Assembly: GCA_031278075.1 (NCBI GenBank)
Contig: JAITLE010000277.1
Span: forward strand, 1 to 8,402
Length of the DNA stretch: 8,402 nt
From: Bifidobacteriaceae bacterium
GTDB lineage: Bacteria > Actinomycetota > Actinomycetes > Actinomycetales > WQXJ01
Direction: 5' to 3'
Under the pieces are notes generated by a model, which was not told where the DNA came from, did not search any database, and saw nothing but the letters and a program-made list of their open reading frames with translations. Each line of letters begins with the position of its first letter. Position 1 is the stretch's first letter. Made by a program: the position numbers and the translations under genes. Positions 1-7,600 of the stretch are shown in pieces.

Positions 1-503
1 GTGACCGGTCCCACCGCGTCGCCGAACACGTCCCGAGCCAACTTGGCCCGGGCGGCCGGCGGCGCCACGGCATCGGCCAACGCTGTGCGCAGCGGCCGGC
101 TGCCCCGCAACACCACGTCCACGCCGAACAGCTCCTCCTCGGTGCGGCGCAGACCCTGGTCGGAGCGGGCCGCCGCGATCGCCGCGTCGAAGCCCAACTG
201 TTCCAGGGCGTCGGCCAGGTCGCCTTCCCGCGACCAGCGCGCCGCGGCAACCGTGGCGACCAACTCCGTCGCCGCGGGCATGTGTCCCGCCATAGCGCCG
301 CGCACCAGCGCCCGTTTGGGCGCCGCCGAACGGTTCGGATTGGTCAGCGCGCGGGCCAACGCCTTGTCGGCGTCCAGCGCGTCGACCAGCGCGAACAACT
401 CGGCGGCCACCTTCAGTGGCGCTTCGTCAGGAGTCGCCGCGGCCAGGACCGCTCCCAACTCCGTCCTCGCCTGCACGAGGGACGCGGCGCTGCTGCCGAG
501 CAT
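1..503 (-). CDS. atpH: F1Fo ATP synthase delta subunit, C-terminus cut by window edge
   Basis: This is the peripheral-stalk delta subunit, which joins the F1 head to the b-subunit stalk at the cytoplasmic membrane. The first 167 residues are visible, starting MLGSSAASLVQARTELGAVL. The N-terminal part is alanine-rich and helical, with the segment LVDALDADKALARALTNPNR at about residues 39-58, as expected for the delta N-terminal helical bundle. Actinobacterial delta subunits are usually about 270 residues, so roughly 100 are missing beyond the left edge. The ATG overlaps the atpF stop by one base (TGATG), which indicates translational coupling, and a weak AAGGG lies a few bases upstream inside atpF. 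The b and delta genes are separate here, unlike the fused b-delta protein of mycobacteria. The identity is certain from context plus sequence character. A genuine truncation cannot be told from the window cut. Confidence 0.92.
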   Translation of the reverse strand, partial: MLGSSAASLVQARTELGAVLAAATPDEAPLKVAAELFALVDALDADKALARALTNPNRSAAPKRALVRGAMAGHMPAATELVATVAAARWSREGDLADALEQLGFDAAIAAARSDQGLRRTEEELFGVDVVLRGSRPLRTALADAVAPPAARAKLARDVFGDAVGPV

Positions 504-1048
504 CACGCGCCCTTCTCAGCGCCGCTGCGCGCGTCGAGATCGGCCAAGAAACGATCGATCACCCGGCCGGCGATGGCGTTGTCGCGCAGGGCCTCGCCCA
601 CGATCTTTTCGGCTAGCGCGGTGGCGAGTTCGCCGACATCGACCCTGAGGGAAACCTCGGCGGCTTTGCGTTCGGAGGCGATTTGCCGCTGGGCGGCCTC
701 CTGAATGCGGCGCGCCTCTTCCGCGGCTTTCGCCTTCGAGGCGGCGATCAAGGCTTGCGCGTCGGCCTTGGCCTCCTCGCGGATGTGGGCCGCTTCGATG
801 CGGGCGGCCTCCTTCTCGACGTCCATGCCCTGGCGGAGGCGGGCGATCTCCTCGGCGGCCTCGCTGGCGCGGGCCAGACCCCCTTCGATCGCCTCGGCGC
901 GCGCGTCGAGGACCTTCAGGTAGCGCGGCACGCCGTATTTCGCGACCGCGATGGCGCTGATCCCAAGGCAGACCAGGGAGATGATCACCTCGCTCCACGG
1001 CGGGATGAAGAGGTTGATCCCCTCAGGGGCGCCCTCGGCGAGCCACAT
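503..1048 (-). CDS. atpF: F1Fo ATP synthase subunit b
   Basis: This 181-residue protein is the membrane-anchored b subunit of the peripheral stalk, which holds the F1 head still while the c-ring turns. One membrane helix spans about residues 18-38 (EVIISLVCLGISAIAVAKYG). After YLKVLDARAEAI a long charged, alanine-rich amphipathic helix runs to the C-terminus, typical of the dimeric right-handed coiled coil. The length is normal for the family. The ATG lies two bases after the atpE stop, and the atpH start overlaps its own stop. I see no Shine-Dalgarno match in front of the ATG (the sequence there is CTTCCTCTTCCGCTGATC), so translation probably depends on ribosomes finishing atpE. That would fit the low copy number of b (two) against c (about ten or more). 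Family assignment is secure. Confidence 0.95.
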   Translation of the reverse strand: MWLAEGAPEGINLFIPPWSEVIISLVCLGISAIAVAKYGVPRYLKVLDARAEAIEGGLARASEAAEEIARLRQGMDVEKEAARIEAAHIREEAKADAQALIAASKAKAAEEARRIQEAAQRQIASERKAAEVSLRVDVGELATALAEKIVGEALRDNAIAGRVIDRFLADLDARSGAEKGA

Positions 1049-1050
1049 GA

Positions 1051-1275
1051 TCAGCGGAAGAGGAAGCCTGCGACCAGGCCGATCAGGGCGAGCGCCTCCA
1101 CCAGGCCAGCGCCGATGAACATGGTGCCCATCAGCGAGCCGCGCAGCTCCGGCTGGCGGGCGATGGATTCCTGCGTCTTGCCGACGAGGAAGCCGACGCC
1201 GATGGCCGAGCCGACAGCGGACACGCCGTAGCCGATCGCGTTCAGGTTGCCGCTGATTTCGGCGAGGATGTTCAC
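1051..1275 (-). CDS. atpE: F1Fo ATP synthase subunit c (proteolipid)
   Basis: This 74-residue hairpin forms the rotating proton-carrying ring. Helix 1 holds the glycine-rich face G15-G17-G22-G26-G28 that packs the ring. The polar loop carries the conserved A39-R40-Q41-P42 that contacts gamma and epsilon. Helix 2 carries the ion-binding carboxylate E60 in FIGAGLVEALALIG. The residue after E60 is alanine, and helix 1 lacks the glutamine seen in sodium-binding rings, so a proton-type ring is inferred. The start is GTG, chosen because AAAGGAA lies six bases upstream and the N-terminus MNILAEISGN fits the family. It is preceded by 61 noncoding bases after atpB and followed almost directly by atpF. 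This is the subunit targeted by diarylquinolines in mycobacteria; susceptibility cannot be judged here. Confidence 0.97.
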   Translation of the reverse strand: MNILAEISGNLNAIGYGVSAVGSAIGVGFLVGKTQESIARQPELRGSLMGTMFIGAGLVEALALIGLVAGFLFR

Positions 1276-1281
1276 AGTTGG

Positions 1282-1288
1282 TTCCTTT
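1282..1288 (-). promoter_or_regulatory. Strong ribosome binding site for atpE
   Basis: On the minus strand AAAGGAA lies six bases before the GTG of atpE, inside an A-rich stretch (CAACAAACCGAAAGGAACCA). It supports the GTG start and is the clearest Shine-Dalgarno sequence in the operon. Higher initiation for the c subunit would suit its high copy number in the ring; that link is an inference. Confidence 0.75.
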
Positions 1289-1336
1289 CGGTTTGTTGAC
1301 TGGCGTTCCGGGCGTTGACCGGTGCGGCGGGCGGCA

Positions 1337-2164
1337 TCAGTGTTGTTCCTTGGCCAGCCCGATATAGACGGATGTGAGCAGCGCGAAGATGAAGGCTTGT
1401 AGCCCCGCGACGAACACCTCGAAGAGGACGAAGACGAACGAGGCGGCGGCGGTCAGCAGCCCTAGGCCCTTGATCAGTCCGCCGCCGGAGACCAGCAGGT
1501 AGCTGGTCATCACGAAGAAGGCGGTCAACAAGAAGTGGCCGGCGATCATGTTCGCCATGAGTCGGACGGTCAGAGTGACGGGCCGCAGGACAAACGTCGA
1601 GAGGAACTCGATGGGCGCGAGCACCACGTACATCCACTTGGGCGCGCCCTTCGGCAGCAGGTTCTCCGCCAGGTAGCGGCCAGCGCCGTGCGCTTTGATC
1701 CCTTGCGCCACAAACGCTATCCAGGCGCAGGCCGCGAGGATCAGCGGCAGCGCCACGACGCCGTTGGAGGAGAGGTTCATGAACGGGAGCACGCCGGTGA
1801 TGTTCACGGCCAGCACGGTGAAGAAGATGGTCGCGATGAACGGGAGGTACTTGCGGGCCATCGCGGGCGACATCGCCACCTCGCAGATCTGTTTGTGCAC
1901 AAACCCGATCGCCAGCTCAAAAGTGGACTGGCCGCGGGTCGGCACGAGCGCGCTGCGACGGGCCCCGAGCCACATCAACACCACCAGCCCTAGGACGGCC
2001 ACGACACGGATCAGGTCCACCCGGTTGAACGCGAACCAGTCCCCGATGGTCCAAAACGGGTCTGGGTACAGTTCGTCCAACGTCGGCATGTGCATCCCGG
2101 TGTCGCCTTCCTCGCCCGCGGCGAGGAAGGCGCCGAGACCATTCCCAGTGGAGGACAAGTCCAT
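1337..2164 (-). CDS. atpB: F1Fo ATP synthase subunit a
   Basis: This is the stator channel subunit that passes protons to and from the c-ring. From the chosen ATG it is 275 residues with about five to six membrane helices. The key region ends with the essential arginine R201 in TLTVRLMANMIAGH, after IEF (E186) and the LRPVT segment. The last helix has FEVFVAGLQAFIFALLTSVY with E249 and Q256. H210 and E249 occupy the places of E219 and H245 in the E. coli protein, a swap common in actinobacteria and mitochondria. Upstream is a soluble N-terminal segment (MPTLDELYPDPFW). The start is uncertain. ATG at 2164 has AGGAG only two bases upstream. A GTG at 2185 extends the frame by seven residues but has no visible ribosome site. 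A later ATG pair (residues 24 and 26) has AGGAAGG about ten bases upstream of its first ATG. The family is certain. Confidence 0.95.
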   Translation of the reverse strand: MDLSSTGNGLGAFLAAGEEGDTGMHMPTLDELYPDPFWTIGDWFAFNRVDLIRVVAVLGLVVLMWLGARRSALVPTRGQSTFELAIGFVHKQICEVAMSPAMARKYLPFIATIFFTVLAVNITGVLPFMNLSSNGVVALPLILAACAWIAFVAQGIKAHGAGRYLAENLLPKGAPKWMYVVLAPIEFLSTFVLRPVTLTVRLMANMIAGHFLLTAFFVMTSYLLVSGGGLIKGLGLLTAAASFVFVLFEVFVAGLQAFIFALLTSVYIGLAKEQH

Positions 2165-2285
2165 GACTCCTAGGAGGGTTCCCACAGCGGCGCAGCCATT
2201 GCGCGCCCGTGGCCTGCCTGGGCAGGGTGGCGGTCAGGCGTTCTGCACAAACTTATCACAGCTGGGACCTTGGGCCGGCCGGCTA
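2165..2285 (-). other. atpI-atpB intergenic region with short palindromes
   Basis: This 121-nt gap is the largest inside the minus-strand unit. It holds three short self-complementary stretches: GCCGGCCGGC (2274-2283) directly after the atpI stop, CCTGCC-TG-GGCAGG (2213-2226), and CTCCTAGGAG (2167-2176), which covers the putative atpB ribosome site. None is followed by a T-run on the transcribed strand, so none looks like an intrinsic terminator. On the minus strand TGTGATAAG resembles an extended -10, but I see no matching -35. Its role is unknown. Confidence 0.35.
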
Positions 2286-2726
2286 TCATCTGCGGTCGCC
2301 GCCGGGGCTGTCGCCTGGGGGTATACGCGCGCTCCAGACCAACCGCCCTTCTAGGACCAAAGACCCGGCGATGCCCAGCAGGATGGTCACGCCGAACACG
2401 GCGCGGTTGATGAAGGACGCCTCCCCGAGGGTCATCAGGACCACCAGCAACGCGATCAGCTTGACGAACCAGGTGATCAACAAGTTGCGCGCCTGCGCCT
2501 GGGTGGTCCTGCCGAGATGCATCACCACCGCCGAGGAGGCGAAGAACACGCCGACGATCCCAGCCCCGAGCAACGCCCCGATGAGGCCCTTCGAGCCGTC
2601 CAACAGGTAGCCCGCCGCGCCGGCGACCACGGCCAACGCCGCCGCCAGCAAACCCAATTGCACCGACACCCGGCGGTAGTCGATCCCCTCGCCTGTCGGC
2701 GCGGGGCCGTCCATCCGATCCGCCAT
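2286..2726 (-). CDS. atpI: AtpI-like membrane protein preceding the ATP synthase operon
   Basis: This is a 146-residue predicted inner-membrane protein with four hydrophobic helices at about residues 22-42, 48-69, 83-100 and 108-125. The N-terminus is short and hydrophilic, and the tail is Gly/Asp/Arg-rich. Between helices 2 and 3 lies HLGRTTQAQAR. The position between wecA and atpB is that of the small AtpI-like gene (Rv1303 in M. tuberculosis) of actinobacteria. In other bacteria AtpI helps c-ring assembly or cation supply, but sequence conservation is poor and the function here is inferred mainly from position. The ATG shares one base with the wecA stop (TGATG), with GAGGAG eight bases upstream. 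A GTG one codon earlier is equally possible. It lacks other recognisable motifs. Confidence 0.75.
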   Translation of the reverse strand: MADRMDGPAPTGEGIDYRRVSVQLGLLAAALAVVAGAAGYLLDGSKGLIGALLGAGIVGVFFASSAVVMHLGRTTQAQARNLLITWFVKLIALLVVLMTLGEASFINRAVFGVTILLGIAGSLVLEGRLVWSARIPPGDSPGGDRR

Positions 2727-3865
2727 CACTCTTTCTCCTCACTCGTCTGGGCGGCGTCCGCCACGCGGCGGAGCTTGTGACGCAGCGACGGACCCACCGT
2801 CAAGAGCAACGCCACCAGCGACCCTACCGCGACGAACGCCAACACTTGGGACGCGCGGAACACCGCCAGGCCCGCGACGCCGAACGCCATCACCGCGGTC
2901 CAGACATACATCGTCACGACAGCCCACCTCTGGCCGTGGCCCAGCCGGAGCAACCGGTGGTGCAGATGCATGCGATCCGCGTGGAAGGGCGACTCCCCGG
3001 CGCGCATCCGGCGCGCGACCGCCATCATCATGTCGAGCAGCGGCAACGCCAACACCGCGAAAGGCAGGACGATCGGGAGCACCGCACCAAAGGCCTGCCG
3101 CTGGGTGATCCCGGGCGCTCCCGGATCGGTCTGCCCGGTCACGGCGATGGTCGCGGCGGCGAACAGGAGCCCCAGCAGCATGGAACCCGCGTCACCCATG
3201 AAGATCTTCGCGGGGTGGACGTTGTAGGGCAGGAATCCGACGCACGCCCCCACGGTGATGACCAGGATCAACGCCGCGAGGGAGGCGTAGGTGTTCGCCC
3301 CGGACTGCCGCGAGAGCAGGTACGAGTAGACGAAGAACGCCCCGCAGCCGATCGCGACGATCCCTGCCGCGAGCCCGTCGAGCCCGTCCACGAAGTTGAT
3401 CGCGTTGATCGCCGCCACCACCACCAGGACCGTCACGATCAGGCTGAGGCGCGAGGAGACGATCGTCACCCCCGCGATCGGGAAGGTGACGAGTTGGATG
3501 CCCTGCCACGCCAAGATCCCCGCCGCCAGGATCTGCCCGGCCAGTTTGGTGGGCCAGCTCAGCTCCCACCAATCGTCGAACGCGCCCAGCAAGCAGACGA
3601 ACGCCGCGGCGCCCAGCACCCCCCAGGCGCCGTTCGACTGCTCGAAGACGGTGCGCATGAACGGCGTCTGCGACGCCACGCCCAGACCCGCCGCCACGCC
3701 AAGGTACATCGCCAGGCCCCCGAGCCGCGGAGTCGGCGTCGTGTGGATGTCCCGCGCCCGCACCGGGGTGATCGCGCCGCTGAAGACCGCGAACCGCCGC
3801 ACGCCCGGCACCGCGATCGCCGTCACGATAGCGCTGATCATGCCCAGGAACAGGTAGGTCCTCAC
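2726..3865 (-). CDS. wecA: WecA/MraY-type undecaprenyl-phosphate sugar-1-phosphate transferase
   Basis: This 379-residue polytopic membrane enzyme transfers a sugar-1-phosphate (GlcNAc-1-P in the WecA branch) from a UDP-sugar to polyprenyl phosphate. That reaction starts the linkage unit of arabinogalactan, teichoic acid or other wall glycans. Family signatures appear in order: HTTPTPRLGG at about 41-50, the D97-D98 pair in GAFDDWWELS, NAINFVDGLDGLAAG with N157, D160 and D163, FLPYNVHPAKIFMGDAGS with D225, and the cytoplasmic histidine loop HADRMHLHHRLL with H295, H300, H302 and H303. About eleven hydrophobic helices are visible. The start is GTG at 3865, overlapping the tsaC stop (GTGA). The frame stays open 48 codons further upstream, but that part is antisense-like, arginine-rich and inside tsaC. 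The exact sugar cannot be determined, and the position before atpI matches the actinobacterial rfe/wecA orthologue. Confidence 0.93.
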   Translation of the reverse strand: MRTYLFLGMISAIVTAIAVPGVRRFAVFSGAITPVRARDIHTTPTPRLGGLAMYLGVAAGLGVASQTPFMRTVFEQSNGAWGVLGAAAFVCLLGAFDDWWELSWPTKLAGQILAAGILAWQGIQLVTFPIAGVTIVSSRLSLIVTVLVVVAAINAINFVDGLDGLAAGIVAIGCGAFFVYSYLLSRQSGANTYASLAALILVITVGACVGFLPYNVHPAKIFMGDAGSMLLGLLFAAATIAVTGQTDPGAPGITQRQAFGAVLPIVLPFAVLALPLLDMMMAVARRMRAGESPFHADRMHLHHRLLRLGHGQRWAVVTMYVWTAVMAFGVAGLAVFRASQVLAFVAVGSLVALLLTVGPSLRHKLRRVADAAQTSEEKE

Positions 3866-4527
3866 GCGCGCGCCCCCGCTCGGACGAGCGCGCGTTCCAG
3901 ATCGCTCAAGCTCACAGCGCCTTCCCGCAACAGGCGCGGCGCCGCTTTGGAGCAATCCACGATGGACGACGCCGTCCGGCCCGGCGTGGGGCCCCCGTCC
4001 AGATAGCACGCGACCGCGTCCCCGAGCTGTGCGGCCGCCTCGGCCGCGGTGCGCGCCGGCGGGTGGCTCGTCAGGTTCGCCGAGGTGACCGCGAGCGGCC
4101 CGGTGAGCGCGAGCAACGCGAGCGCCTGGGGGTGGTCGGGCTGGCGGAGGGCCACGGTCTGGAGCGAGCCGGGCGCCGCGTCGGGCCCACCCGGCGGGTC
4201 GAGCCGCAGCCCCGCATCGGCGGCGAGTCGGACCACGATGCTCAACGGTCCTGGCCAGAACGCGTCCATCAGCGTCCGGGCCGCCTCGCTGAGGTGGGCC
4301 GCGAGCGAGGCGGCCACGGCGGCATCGCCCACCAAGACGGGGACGCGGAGCTGGCGGGGGCGGCCTTTGGCGGCGAAGAGCCTCGCCACGGCCGCCGGGT
4401 CGCGCGGATCGGCGGCCACCCCGTAGACGGTGTCGGTGGGGATCACCACCAGGTGGCCGAGCCGAATCTCAGCGGCCGCGCGCTCCAACCCTTCCCGATC
4501 GGGATGGACGTGGGCCGAGGGATGCAT
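3862..4527 (-). CDS. Threonylcarbamoyl-AMP synthase (TsaC/Sua5/YrdC family)
   Basis: This 221-residue cytoplasmic enzyme makes threonylcarbamoyl-AMP from threonine, bicarbonate and ATP, the first step of the t6A modification at tRNA position 37. Visible YrdC signatures are VIPTDTVYGVAADP (28-41), the K-x-R motif AAKGRP (K54, R56), WPGPLS (91-96), VTSANLTSHP (147-156) and GGPTPGRTASSIVD (178-191). It matches the short TsaC-like form, lacking the C-terminal Sua5 domain found in longer homologues. The residues after the KGR motif, RQLRVPVLV, deviate from the common KPLPVLV. The ATG has no Shine-Dalgarno sequence, but a -10-like TAGAAT sits seven bases upstream, suggesting a leaderless message. 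It overlaps wecA at its 3' end and probably leads the operon. In most actinobacteria prmC would be just upstream; here it is not. Confidence 0.93.
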   Translation of the reverse strand: MHPSAHVHPDREGLERAAAEIRLGHLVVIPTDTVYGVAADPRDPAAVARLFAAKGRPRQLRVPVLVGDAAVAASLAAHLSEAARTLMDAFWPGPLSIVVRLAADAGLRLDPPGGPDAAPGSLQTVALRQPDHPQALALLALTGPLAVTSANLTSHPPARTAAEAAAQLGDAVACYLDGGPTPGRTASSIVDCSKAAPRLLREGAVSLSDLERALVRAGARA

Positions 4528-4693
4528 CCCGGCGATTCTAAGGCCTAAGGCCTGGCGTCGCCCAAGAATTCCAGCACGAAACCGCCCGGGAGACCGCCAA
4601 TTGCGGCCACCTGCCCGGCGGTGGCGGCCATGGGTGGTCTCGGGTCACGCCCATGCGGTTCCACAGGCGGCGTGGGTGCGGCAGAGTTGTCGT
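4528..4693. other. Divergent intergenic region between tsaC and the dehydrogenase
   Basis: These 166 nt separate the minus-strand ATP synthase unit from the plus-strand genes and should hold both promoters. Besides the minus-strand promoter, there is an inverted repeat, GCCACC / GGTGGC around an 8-nt loop near 4609-4628, which could be a regulator site. No convincing plus-strand -35/-10 pair is visible. CAGAGT at 4682-4687 is the nearest -10-like hexamer to the dehydrogenase ATG. No gene is supported here. Confidence 0.4.
4535..4565 (-). promoter_or_regulatory. Putative leaderless promoter for the tsaC-wecA-atp unit
   Basis: Reading the minus strand, TAGAAT (4540 down to 4535) matches the actinobacterial -10 consensus TANNNT and five of six TATAAT bases. 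It ends seven bases before the ATG at 4527, placing the transcription start at or next to the ATG. A weak -35, TTGGGC (4565 down to 4560), lies 19 bases further up. The absence of a Shine-Dalgarno sequence before this ATG supports leaderless translation. The spacer holds a tandem 7-bp repeat (CTAAGGC twice on the plus strand, 4538-4551), which could be an operator or chance. Confidence 0.5.
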
Positions 4694-7600
4694 ATGCGCC
4701 TCGCCTCAGCGTGCTCTCCACACCCAGCCGCGCCGGCCGCGCCGCCGTTCGGGGGCCTCCCCGCGGGCCGATGGCGGCTCAGCCCCGTCGAGTTGGCCGC
4801 GGCGGCCCGTGACGCCTCCCACTACCTGATCGCGCCGCGGGCGCGGCTGGTCGCGCAGTCGATCGCCGAGGTGCAGGCCGCCTTCAAGGGCGCCGCGGCC
4901 GCCGGCGTGCCGGTCACGCTGCGCTCCGGGGGAACATCCCTGTCCGGGCAGGCGTCCGGGCCGGGCGTGCTGGTCGACGTCCGCCAAGCGTTCGCCCATG
5001 TCGAGGTGCATGATTCGGGCCGGTCGGTGACAGCCGGCGGCGGCGCCACACTCCGCTTCGTCAACGCCCGCCTGGCTCGTCACTCCCGCGTGCTCGGTCC
5101 CGATCCCGCCAGCGAAGTCGCTTGCACAATCGGTGGAGTCGTGGCGAACAACTCGTCTGGCATGGCCTGCGGCACTGAGTTCAACACCTACCGCACGCTG
5201 ACCTCGATGGTGGTGCTCCTGCCCTCGGGCACAGTGGTGGACACCGCGCACGCCTGGGCCGACGAGCGGCTCCGCGCCCAGGAAGGCGATCTGTACAGGG
5301 CCCTGGCAGCCCTGAGGGAGCGCGTCTTGGCCAATCCGCGCTCCCTCGAGACGATCCGCCAGCAGTACTCGATGAAGAACACGATGGGCTACGGAGTCAA
5401 CTCCCTGGTTGATTTCGCCACGCCGATCGAGATCTTGCAACACCTGATGATCGGCTCGGAGGGCACACTGGGGTTCGTCGCCGAGGCCACCTTCGCGACC
5501 CTGCCGCTCTTGCCCGCCCAGGCCACAGCTTTGCTGGTGTTCCCGAACACGGCGGCGGCCGCCGCGGCGGTCGAGCCTTTGACCGCGGCTGGCGCCAAGA
5601 CGATCGAGTTGGAGGACGCCGCGTCGATTCGCGCGGCGGCGGCGGCCGCGCCGCCGGGGGATCCGATCCACGCGATCCGCCGGGGTGGGGCCACCGCCCT
5701 GCTGGTGGACGCCCGCGCTGAGACCGAAGAGGAACTCGCCGACCAGCTGGCCGCGCTGCGCGCCACGTTGCCCCGAATCGACCTCCTCGAAGACTACGAA
5801 GACGGCGCCGCTCCGCGGCCCTTGGGCGCCGCGCGACTCAACGACTTCACCCGCGATGAAGCCATGCGGGCCGCGTTGTGGAGCGCCCGCAAGGGCCTCT
5901 ACACGGCTGTCGCCGGCGCGCGCCGGCCCGGGACCACCGCGCTCCTCGAGGACGTCGCGGTTCCTGCCCGGGCCCTCCCCCACGTGTGTGACGAACTCCA
6001 ACGCCTATTCGCCGACTACCGCTATGCCGACGGTGTGATCTTCGGACACGCCAAGGACGGCAACGTCCATTTCATGATCTCGCTGGAACTCGGCGGCAAG
6101 ACCGAACTCAGCAGGTACGAGGCGTTCACCGAGGAGATGGTCGACTTGGTGCTGGGCGCCGGCGGGACCCTCAAAGCCGAACACGGCACCGGCCGCGTCA
6201 TGGCGCCGTTTGTGCGCCGTCAGTTCGGCGACGAGCTATACCAGGTGATGCGCCAGATCAAGACCGCGTTCGATCCGACCGGGCTGTTGGGCCCCGGGGT
6301 GATCTTGACCGACGACCCGCGCTCGCACATGCTGCACATCAAGCCGACACCCAAGGCGCTGCCCGCGATCGACCGCTGCGTCGAGTGCGGCTACTGCGAG
6401 CCGACCTGCCCCGCACGCGATCTCACCACCACGCCGCGCGGACGGATCGGGCTGCTCCGGACCATCGCCCTCGCCCCGCGCGACCAGCGCGCCTCGCTGA
6501 TCCGCAGCTTCGACTACACCGGCGCCGACACGTGCGCCGCCGACTCCCTCTGCGCGGTGGCGTGCCCCGTCGGGATCGACACCGGCAAGGTCGTCAAAGC
6601 GTGGCGCGCGGCCCGGCTCGGGCCCACCGCGCAACACCTGGGCACGCTCGCCGCCAGGCATTGGGGCGCGGTCGTGGCGGCGCTGCGCCTCGCGCTGCGC
6701 GTCGCCGCCAAGCTGCCGCCCGCTTGGCTCGCCGCCCTGACCCGAGCCGCGCGCCGCGTCCTCCCCCAGGAGTGGATCCCTCAAGCGGGCGCCGACCTGC
6801 CGGGGCCCGGTCCGCGCCGCCGTCCCGGCCGCCTCATCCCAGCGCCCGATGCCGACCGGCCCGGCGCCAGCCGCACGTCAGCCTCCCAGCCGGCCGCGGT
6901 GTGCTTCCCCGCCTGCGTCAACTCGCTGTTCGGGCCGGCCCAGCCCGGCTCGGCCGGGATCAGCCAGGCGTTCGCGACCCTCGCCGATCGCGCAGGCGTG
7001 GAGCTGCGCGCGCCGCTCGGGATCGGCGGACTGTGCTGCGGGACCGTCTGGCAATCGAAAGGGCTCACGGCGGGACGCCGCGCGATGGCGGCGAGAGTGG
7101 TCGACGCCCTGTGGGAGGCGACGGACGGCGGGCGTCTGCCTGTGGTGGCGGACGCGGCATCGTGCGCCTTGGGGCTGCGCGAGGCGGGCGAGGCGTTGAG
7201 CGGCCGACGGGCCGAGCGGTTGGCGCGCCTGCGGATCGAAGACGCCTGCTCGTTCGCGTGGCGTGTGCTGGCGCCGCGGCTCGCTGTGACCGCGCCCCTC
7301 GAAGCGATCGCCGTGCACCCGACTTGTTCGACGACGCACCTCGGGTCGAAGGCCGATCTGATCGCGCTGGCGGCCATGTGCGCCCGGGAAGTGTTCACGC
7401 CGGACCAATGGGGCTGCTGCGCGTTCGCGGGCGACCGGGGGATGCTGCACCCGGAGCTGACGGCGGCCGCGACCGCGCCGGAGGCGCGCGCGATCTGGGC
7501 GGAGGAGGCGCGGCGCGGCGGCGGGCCGCCCAAGCCGTTCGACGCTTACGTGTCTTGCAACCGGACATGCGAGATCGGCTTGTCGCGCGCGACAGGACGC

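Noticed and set aside
1..648. 215-codon open frame on the plus strand
   Set aside because: It is antisense to atpH and the end of atpF, is rich in Arg/Ser/Ala with no fold-like pattern, and is explained by the high third-position G/C of the true genes.
2213..2226. Inverted repeat as an intrinsic terminator
   Set aside because: The stem is short and no T-run follows in the direction of transcription.
2261..2270. Internal promoter for atpB within the atpI-atpB gap
   Set aside because: The only -10-like element has no -35 and poor match; kept only as a weak possibility within the intergenic entry.
2170..2742. 190-codon minus-strand frame overlapping atpI and reaching atpB
   Set aside because: Arginine/glycine-rich shifted frame; the overlapping AtpI-like frame has four clean membrane helices, a ribosome site and stop/start coupling.
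2777..4006. 409-codon plus-strand open frame opposite wecA
   Set aside because: The product is almost only Arg, His, Asp, Gln and Gly, typical of an antisense shadow; wecA on the other strand has all family motifs.
3866..4009. Upstream 48-codon extension of wecA
   Set aside because: Lies entirely within tsaC in another frame and lacks membrane-protein character; the GTG overlapping the tsaC stop is the natural start.
4430..4693. Upstream extension of the dehydrogenase frame
   Set aside because: The extra 88 codons overlap tsaC on the other strand and are Arg/Pro-rich; the FAD domain is complete from the ATG at 4694.
4706..6001. 431-codon minus-strand open frame
   Set aside because: Antisense to the FAD domain of the dehydrogenase, low-complexity Gly/Arg/Gln composition, no recognisable motif.
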